A stretch of DNA of 11,014 bases from Persephonella sp. GTDB lineage: Bacteria; Aquificota; Aquificia; Aquificales; Hydrogenothermaceae. This document shows, one piece after another, positions 6,700-11,014 of the stretch. The translations under genes were made by a program, and so were the position numbers. The notes beneath the pieces were generated by a model. It was given only the letters and a program-made list of their open reading frames with translations. It was not told where the DNA came from and did not search any database. The DNA lies in the NCBI GenBank assembly GCA_027081375.1, contig JALWKR010000252.1:1-11014 (forward strand), in the 5' to 3' direction. How positions within the stretch are numbered: the stretch's first letter is position 1; every line of letters starts with the position of its first letter.

Positions 6700-8319
6700 T
6701 TGCAAAAATTCATATTCATAACTGGTGGAGTTTTATCTTCCCTTGGAAAAGGAGTTACCTCTGCAAGTATAGGGACAATCCTTGAGGAGATGGGCTACAA
6801 AATTACTTTTCTTAAGCTTGATCCTTACTTAAATATAGACCCAGGAACTATGAACCCCTATCAGCATGGAGAAGTTTATGTTACAGAAGATGGGGCAGAA
6901 ACAGATTTAGACCTTGGACACTATGAGCGTTTTACCCATGTGACCCTTACAAAATATAACAACACAACTTCTGGAAAGCTTTATCATACACTACTTGAAA
7001 AAGAAAGAAGAGGTGCATTTTTAGGAGCTACTGTACAGGTAATACCTCACTTTACAAATGAGATAATTAGAAGTATTGAAAAGGCAGCTGCAGGTTCAGA
7101 TATAGCTCTTATAGAGATTGGAGGGACTGTAGGAGATATAGAGAGTTTACCTTTCCTTGAAGCAATCAGGCAGATGGGGCTTGAGCTTGGCAGAGAAAAT
7201 GCACTATTTATACATTTAACGTATGTTCCGTATATAGCTGTTGCAGGGGAGCTTAAAACAAAACCAACTCAGCACTCAGTAAAAGAACTTAGAGCTATAG
7301 GTATCCAGCCTGATATCCTTATATGTAGAGCTGAAAGAAATATTCCTAAACCTATAAAGAGAAAGATAGCCCTATTTACAAATGTAAGCGAAGATGCAGT
7401 TTTATCAGCTCCTGATGTAGATATAATCTATCGTATTCCTTTAATCCTGAAAAAAGAAAAATTAGATCAGGTTATAGCAAAACATCTAAATCTAGAGTAT
7501 AAAGAACCAGAGCTTAAAGAGTGGAAAAAAATAGTAAATACTTTATCAAAACTTGAAAAAACAGTTGATATAGGTATTGTTGGAAAGTATGTAGAGCTGA
7601 AAGATGCATATAAGAGTATCTCTGAAGCTTTAACCCATGCCCAGATACCTAATAAGGTAAAGGTAAATATGCACTGGATAAATGCAGATGAAATTAATGA
7701 AGAAAATATAGATGAGATACTTGGAAATCTTGACGGAATTTTAGTCCCAGGTGGATTTGGAGAAAGGGGAGTAGAAGGAAAGATACTTACTGCAAAGTAT
7801 GCAAGAGAAAATAATATTCCTTACTTTGGTATATGCCTTGGTATGCAGGTAGCAGTTATAGAATTTGCAAGGAATGTTGCAGGGCTTAAAGAGGCAAACT
7901 CAACAGAATTTGACCCAGAGACCCCTTATCCTGTTATAGACCTTATGCCAGAGCAGAAAAATGTTGATAAAAAAGGCGGTACTATGAGATTAGGTGCGTA
8001 CAAATGTACTTTAATAGAAGGAACAAGAGCTTATGATATATACAAACAAAAAGAAATTTATGAAAGACACAGACACAGATATGAAGTTAACCCTGAATTT
8101 AGACCTATATTAGAAGAAAAAGGACTGATAGTTTCAGGAGTTTATAAAGCTAAAAATTTAGTAGAGATAATAGAACTTCCTGAAGATGTTCATCAATGGT
8201 TTATTGCATGTCAGTTTCACCCTGAATTTAAAAGTAAACCATTTTCTCCACACCCTCTATTTGTATCATTTGTGGAAGCATCATATAAAAATAAACTTTC
8301 AAAAGAAAAGGCTTCCTAA
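6700..8319 (+). CDS. pyrG: CTP synthase
   Basis: Makes CTP from UTP, ATP and glutamine in the cytoplasm, the last step of de novo pyrimidine nucleotide synthesis. The 539 residues match the family. The N-terminal synthase domain (about 1-265) opens with [13 protein letters not shown], a P-loop with K17. The C-terminal class I glutaminase domain has the oxyanion region GGFGERG, the nucleophile C379 in GICLGMQ, and the H507/E509 pair in FHPEF. The IEIGGTVGD metal/substrate motif is present. The start is TTG: upstream in-frame codons reach a stop at 6688, and family members begin M-K/Q-x-I-F-V/I-TGG at this point. The last codon and stop fall in a hairpin. CTP feeds CDP-diacylglycerol, the donor used by the phosphatidyltransferase upstream, but this is a pathway link only. 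Confidence 0.98.
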   Translation: MQKFIFITGGVLSSLGKGVTSASIGTILEEMGYKITFLKLDPYLNIDPGTMNPYQHGEVYVTEDGAETDLDLGHYERFTHVTLTKYNNTTSGKLYHTLLEKERRGAFLGATVQVIPHFTNEIIRSIEKAAAGSDIALIEIGGTVGDIESLPFLEAIRQMGLELGRENALFIHLTYVPYIAVAGELKTKPTQHSVKELRAIGIQPDILICRAERNIPKPIKRKIALFTNVSEDAVLSAPDVDIIYRIPLILKKEKLDQVIAKHLNLEYKEPELKEWKKIVNTLSKLEKTVDIGIVGKYVELKDAYKSISEALTHAQIPNKVKVNMHWINADEINEENIDEILGNLDGILVPGGFGERGVEGKILTAKYARENNIPYFGICLGMQVAVIEFARNVAGLKEANSTEFDPETPYPVIDLMPEQKNVDKKGGTMRLGAYKCTLIEGTRAYDIYKQKEIYERHRHRYEVNPEFRPILEEKGLIVSGVYKAKNLVEIIELPEDVHQWFIACQFHPEFKSKPFSPHPLFVSFVEASYKNKLSKEKAS

Positions 8320-8341
8320 GAAGGAAGCCTCTTCCTATATT
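8309..8341 (+). terminator. Hairpin terminator after pyrG
   Basis: AGGCTTCC (8309-8316) pairs with GGAAGCCT (8323-8330) around TAAGAA, which contains the pyrG stop codon. The downstream plus-strand tail, CTTCCTATATTT, is only moderately T-rich. On the minus strand the tail is TTTTCTTTT, so it could act in both directions. Confidence 0.65.
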
Positions 8342-8375
8342 TAATCAATAGCAAACTTTTCTATAGGGAGTTTTT

Positions 8376-8705
8376 ATGGAAAGTTATTTAGATTATCTTT
8401 TTAATCCAAAATCTATTGCAATTATTGGAGCAACAAATAAAAAGGAAAAAGTTGGATATGCTATCTTCAAAAACATAATAGAAGGTGGATATAAAGGAAA
8501 AATCTTTCCAGTTAATAAAAGACTTGAAACATTAGAAGGTTATAAAGTCTACAAATCGATTTTAGATATTCCTGAACCTATTGATTTGGCTATTATCAGT
8601 ATCCCTATTCAGTACATACCTGACTTATTTGATGAACTTGGAAAAAAAGGAGTAAAAGCTGCAGTTGTTATATCTGCAGGAGGAACATTTTTTTGCAGTA
8701 GATAG
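8376..8705 (+). pseudogene. Truncated ADP-forming acyl-CoA synthetase (CoA-binding N-terminal domain only)
   Basis: The 109 residues match the start of ADP-forming acetyl-CoA synthetase alpha subunits and the related acyl-CoA synthetase (NDP-forming)/protein acetyltransferase family: LFNPKSIAIIGAT (Rossmann CoA-binding loop), GYKGKIFPVN, and ending VVISAGG. In full members this is followed by a FxExG segment, a second CoA-ligase domain with the phosphohistidine, and often an ATP-grasp part; totals are about 450-900 residues. Here reading leaves the family after VVISAGG, runs into a T7 tract and stops at TAG 8703-8705. Neither other frame restores homology before hslU begins 46 bases later, so a deletion is more likely than a single frameshift. 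ATG follows AGGGAG (8365-8370) by 5 bases, so translation is still possible. An intentional stand-alone CoA-binding protein is the alternative. Confidence 0.65.
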
Positions 8706-8751
8706 AAGAGTAAAACTAAAAAAAATTCAATTTTTATATAGGAGGATGTGA

Positions 8752-10098
8752 GTGATTAGAGAAGAACTTACTCCAAAACAGATAGTTGCAGAACTGGATA
8801 AGTATATAGTTGGGCAGAAGGATGCAAAAAAAGCAGTTGCAATAGCTTTAAGAAATAGATGGAGAAGAAGTAAACTTCCTGAGGAACTTAGAGATGAGGT
8901 TATTCCAAAAAATATTTTAATGATAGGACCTACAGGAGTTGGAAAAACAGAAATAGCTAGAAGACTAGCAAATCTTGTTGGAGCACCATTTATTAAAGTA
9001 GAAGCTACAAAATTTACAGAAGTTGGGTATGTGGGAAGAGATGTTGAAAGTATTATAAGAGAGCTAGCAGAAGCTTCATTTAAAATGGTAAAAGCTGAAA
9101 AAATGGAAGAAGTTCAAGAAAAAGCAAAACAGCTAGCTGAAGAAAAAATTCTAGATTACCTAGTCCCAAGAAAAGTAAAAAGAATTGGAACATTAGAAGC
9201 CTATGAGGAGGAAGAAAAGTCTCCTGCAAGGGAAAAATTTAGAGAGATGCTTAGAAAAGGGGAACTTGATGACAGGATAGTAGAGATAGAAGTTGAAGAA
9301 AAGCCTGTTTCTGTAGTTGGGGGAGTTATAGCTCCAGGAATGGAAGACCTTGAAAATCAGTTAAAAGATTTGTTCTCAAGCCTAGCTCCATCAAAGAAAA
9401 AAAGAAGAAAAATGACTGTAAAAGAAGCTTTTAAAGTTCTTCAGCAGCAGGAAGCTGAAAAACTTATAGATATGGATGAGGTTACATCGGAGGCTGTTTA
9501 TAGAGCTGAAAACTATGGAATTGTTTTTATAGATGAAATAGATAAAGTAGCAGGAAGACAATCAGGTTCAGGTCCAGATGTTTCAAGAGAAGGAGTGCAG
9601 AGAGATTTATTGCCTATTGTTGAAGGGACTACAGTTTCCACAAAGTATGGACCTATAAAAACAGACCATATTCTATTTATAGCTGCAGGAGCATTTCATC
9701 TTGCAAAACCTTCTGACCTTATCCCTGAGCTTCAAGGAAGATTTCCTATAAGAGTTGAGCTTCAACCTTTAACAAAAGAAGACTTTGTAAAAATCTTAAC
9801 TCAGCCTAAAAATGCCCTTATAAAACAGTACAAAGCTTTAATGGCAACTGAAGGTGTTGAACTTGAGTTTACAGATGAAGCAATTGAAACAATTGCAGAA
9901 ATAGCAGAAGAAGTTAATGAAAAAACAGAAAATATAGGAGCAAGAAGACTTCACACAATTCTTGAAAGAATTATGGAAGACTTTTCCTTTGAAGCTCCTG
10001 ATTTGAAAGGTCAACATATCATAATTGATGAGCAGCTTGTAAGATCAAAACTTAAAGATGTTGTAGAAAATGAAGATTTAACAAGATATATTCTATAA
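8752..10098 (+). CDS. hslU: ATP-dependent protease ATPase subunit HslU
   Basis: AAA+ unfoldase that feeds proteins to the HslV peptidase in a cytoplasmic hexameric complex. The 448 residues match the family (about 440-470). N-domain: LTPKQIV through [14 protein letters not shown]. Walker A is GPTGVGKT with K65. The I domain (roughly 110-245) is highly charged and takes up substrate. Walker B is IVFIDEIDK with D261/E262. LQGRFPIR carries the box VII/arginine-finger region. The C-terminus ends DLTRYIL, the tail that inserts into HslV. The start is GTG, 6 bases after AGGAGG (8740-8745). hslV is not in the window: upstream lies the acyl-CoA synthetase remnant and downstream a convergent gene, whereas many bacteria have hslV directly before hslU. 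ClpX is excluded by the I domain and the C-terminal motif. Confidence 0.97.
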   Translation: MIREELTPKQIVAELDKYIVGQKDAKKAVAIALRNRWRRSKLPEELRDEVIPKNILMIGPTGVGKTEIARRLANLVGAPFIKVEATKFTEVGYVGRDVESIIRELAEASFKMVKAEKMEEVQEKAKQLAEEKILDYLVPRKVKRIGTLEAYEEEEKSPAREKFREMLRKGELDDRIVEIEVEEKPVSVVGGVIAPGMEDLENQLKDLFSSLAPSKKKRRKMTVKEAFKVLQQQEAEKLIDMDEVTSEAVYRAENYGIVFIDEIDKVAGRQSGSGPDVSREGVQRDLLPIVEGTTVSTKYGPIKTDHILFIAAGAFHLAKPSDLIPELQGRFPIRVELQPLTKEDFVKILTQPKNALIKQYKALMATEGVELEFTDEAIETIAEIAEEVNEKTENIGARRLHTILERIMEDFSFEAPDLKGQHIIIDEQLVRSKLKDVVENEDLTRYIL

Positions 10099-10122
10099 AA
10101 GACGGCTTTAAAGCCGTCTTTT
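10097..10122. terminator. Symmetrical bidirectional intrinsic terminator between convergent genes
   Basis: AAAAGACGGC (10097-10106), loop TTTAAA, GCCGTCTTTT (10113-10122). The stem begins inside the hslU stop codon and ends one base before the stop of the minus-strand SH3b gene. A and T tracts on both sides let it end transcription from each direction. Confidence 0.9.
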
Positions 10123-10123
10123 A

Positions 10124-11014
10124 TTAATCCTGCTTTTCATTATATAAAACAAATTTTCCACTTACCCATCCTTCATATATATTTCCGTCATTCCCTATAT
10201 AACTAATCTTATACCAAGTTCTGTTTTCTACAGATAGCTTATTTTGAACATCAACAACAGTTCCATAAGGAATAGATTTTAGTATTTTAGCAGTTAAGCT
10301 AGGATGTTCTCTAAGGTTTAAAGCTCTAGCAAAGATAACCCCTTTTCCTTCAGGAACAACAGTTAACTGGTCTCTTTTTACCCAGCCTTCTACAACCTTA
10401 TCCCCTTTTGTTACTTTAACTTTTATCCAGTCTTTTTTCTCATCAATAGCTTCTAAAAGCTGTCTGTTTGTGACTCTAGCTACTCTTTTGGATTTAGTAT
10501 CAGGTTCTTCCCTTAAATATATTACTTTTCTCAAAGGAAAATACTTTTTTGTAGTTTTAACTTCTTTTTCTGAAACAATATTTTGGTCATTATCAGCAGT
10601 ATTTTCTGAGGCTAGTACCTGATTTTCTTGATTAGTTAATGTTTCGTTATCCTTTTCTAACTTTGAAACAGATAAAGGTTTATTTTCTTTAATCTCTTTT
10701 TGTTGTTCTCCTTGAGTTTGGGAAATCTGTTTGTTTTTATTTTCATTCCCTCCAGAAAAAACAATTACAAGCACTCCTATAAAAACAACAGCTAAAGCTA
10801 CAAAACCTAAGGTTTTTGTGTTTATACCTTTTTCTTCCGCTTCTTTTTCAGGTTCCTTGCTTTCTTCAGAAATGCTTATACCTTTATCTTTCATATAAGT
10901 ATTTACAATCTCCTTTGAAAGAAGATTGTCTTTTATATATCCTGCAAGTTTTGCAAGAACCTGCTCAAGTTTCTTTTCATTTCCTTCTGATAGCTTGTAT
11001 AAAAGAGTTTCAAC
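10124..11014 (-). CDS. Membrane-anchored protein with two bacterial SH3 domains (5' end beyond window)
   Basis: The minus-strand frame is open from the right edge to TAA at 10126-10124, giving 296 visible residues. An internal ATG at 10894 has no ribosome site at proper spacing (GGAG lies 15 bases away), and the 40 residues before it look like real helical coding sequence, so the true start is probably outside. Order: a helical, charged N-part, a membrane segment at about residues 69-87, a Gln/Glu/Asn/Lys-rich linker of about 70 residues, then two SH3b domains (about 159-220 and 225-291), each with a LREEP/LREHP motif and a closing EGWV. SH3b repeats usually bind peptidoglycan or peptides outside the cytoplasm. 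The layout suggests a cytoplasmic N-part and a periplasmic C-part. The exact function is not recognisable. Confidence 0.85.
   Translation of the reverse strand, partial: VETLLYKLSEGNEKKLEQVLAKLAGYIKDNLLSKEIVNTYMKDKGISISEESKEPEKEAEEKGINTKTLGFVALAVVFIGVLVIVFSGGNENKNKQISQTQGEQQKEIKENKPLSVSKLEKDNETLTNQENQVLASENTADNDQNIVSEKEVKTTKKYFPLRKVIYLREEPDTKSKRVARVTNRQLLEAIDEKKDWIKVKVTKGDKVVEGWVKRDQLTVVPEGKGVIFARALNLREHPSLTAKILKSIPYGTVVDVQNKLSVENRTWYKISYIGNDGNIYEGWVSGKFVLYNEKQD

Noticed and set aside
10892..10894. ATG at 10894 as the start of the SH3b protein
   Set aside because: The frame continues upstream for 40 more codons to the window edge with helix-like coding sequence, and the only GGAG is 15 bases away.

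Overview
The window is AT-rich, densely coded bacterial DNA. The codon use (AGA arginine, ATA isoleucine, A/T-ending codons), strong AGGAGG-type ribosome sites, frequent TTG starts (thrC, the CDP-alcohol phosphatidyltransferase gene, pyrG) and a GTG start (hslU) suggest a low-GC thermophile. My best guess is the Aquificota, family Hydrogenothermaceae (Sulfurihydrogenibium/Persephonella-like). That placement is inferred from overall protein character; no database search was run. The content is mostly housekeeping genes, and I see no insertion sequence, phage gene, CRISPR array, tRNA or rRNA.

Layout. Bases 1-1162 (minus strand) hold threonine synthase, cut by the left edge. A divergent intergenic region (1163-1355) carries candidate promoters and an imperfect inverted repeat. 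A plus-strand cluster follows: guaB (IMP dehydrogenase), a 39-residue single-membrane-segment protein, and a 123-residue helical, acidic-tailed protein, closed by an intrinsic terminator at 3344-3373. Next is a tightly coupled set, from 3415 to 5224: a LolB-like lipoprotein, trpF, and a CDP-alcohol phosphatidyltransferase; the start and stop codons overlap at both junctions. Two hairpins lie at the end of that set. The first is oriented as a terminator for minus-strand transcription, so a short minus-strand RNA is possible. An APC-family permease (5323-6627) and pyrG (CTP synthase, 6700-8319) come next, then a short ORF that is only the CoA-binding start of an ADP-forming acyl-CoA synthetase, then hslU. 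hslU converges on a membrane-anchored double-SH3b protein that runs off the right edge, and the two share one symmetrical terminator.

Function. guaB and pyrG supply GTP and CTP. trpF and thrC belong to amino acid synthesis. The phosphatidyltransferase uses CDP-diacylglycerol, whose synthesis needs CTP. The lipoprotein and the SH3b protein are envelope proteins, and HslU is the ATPase of the HslUV protease. Gene order looks like ordinary housekeeping packing and not a dedicated system. The items most worth a second look are the SSB-like C-terminus on the 123-residue protein, the 39-residue membrane protein, the truncated acyl-CoA synthetase fragment, and the possible minus-strand RNA near 5200-5270.
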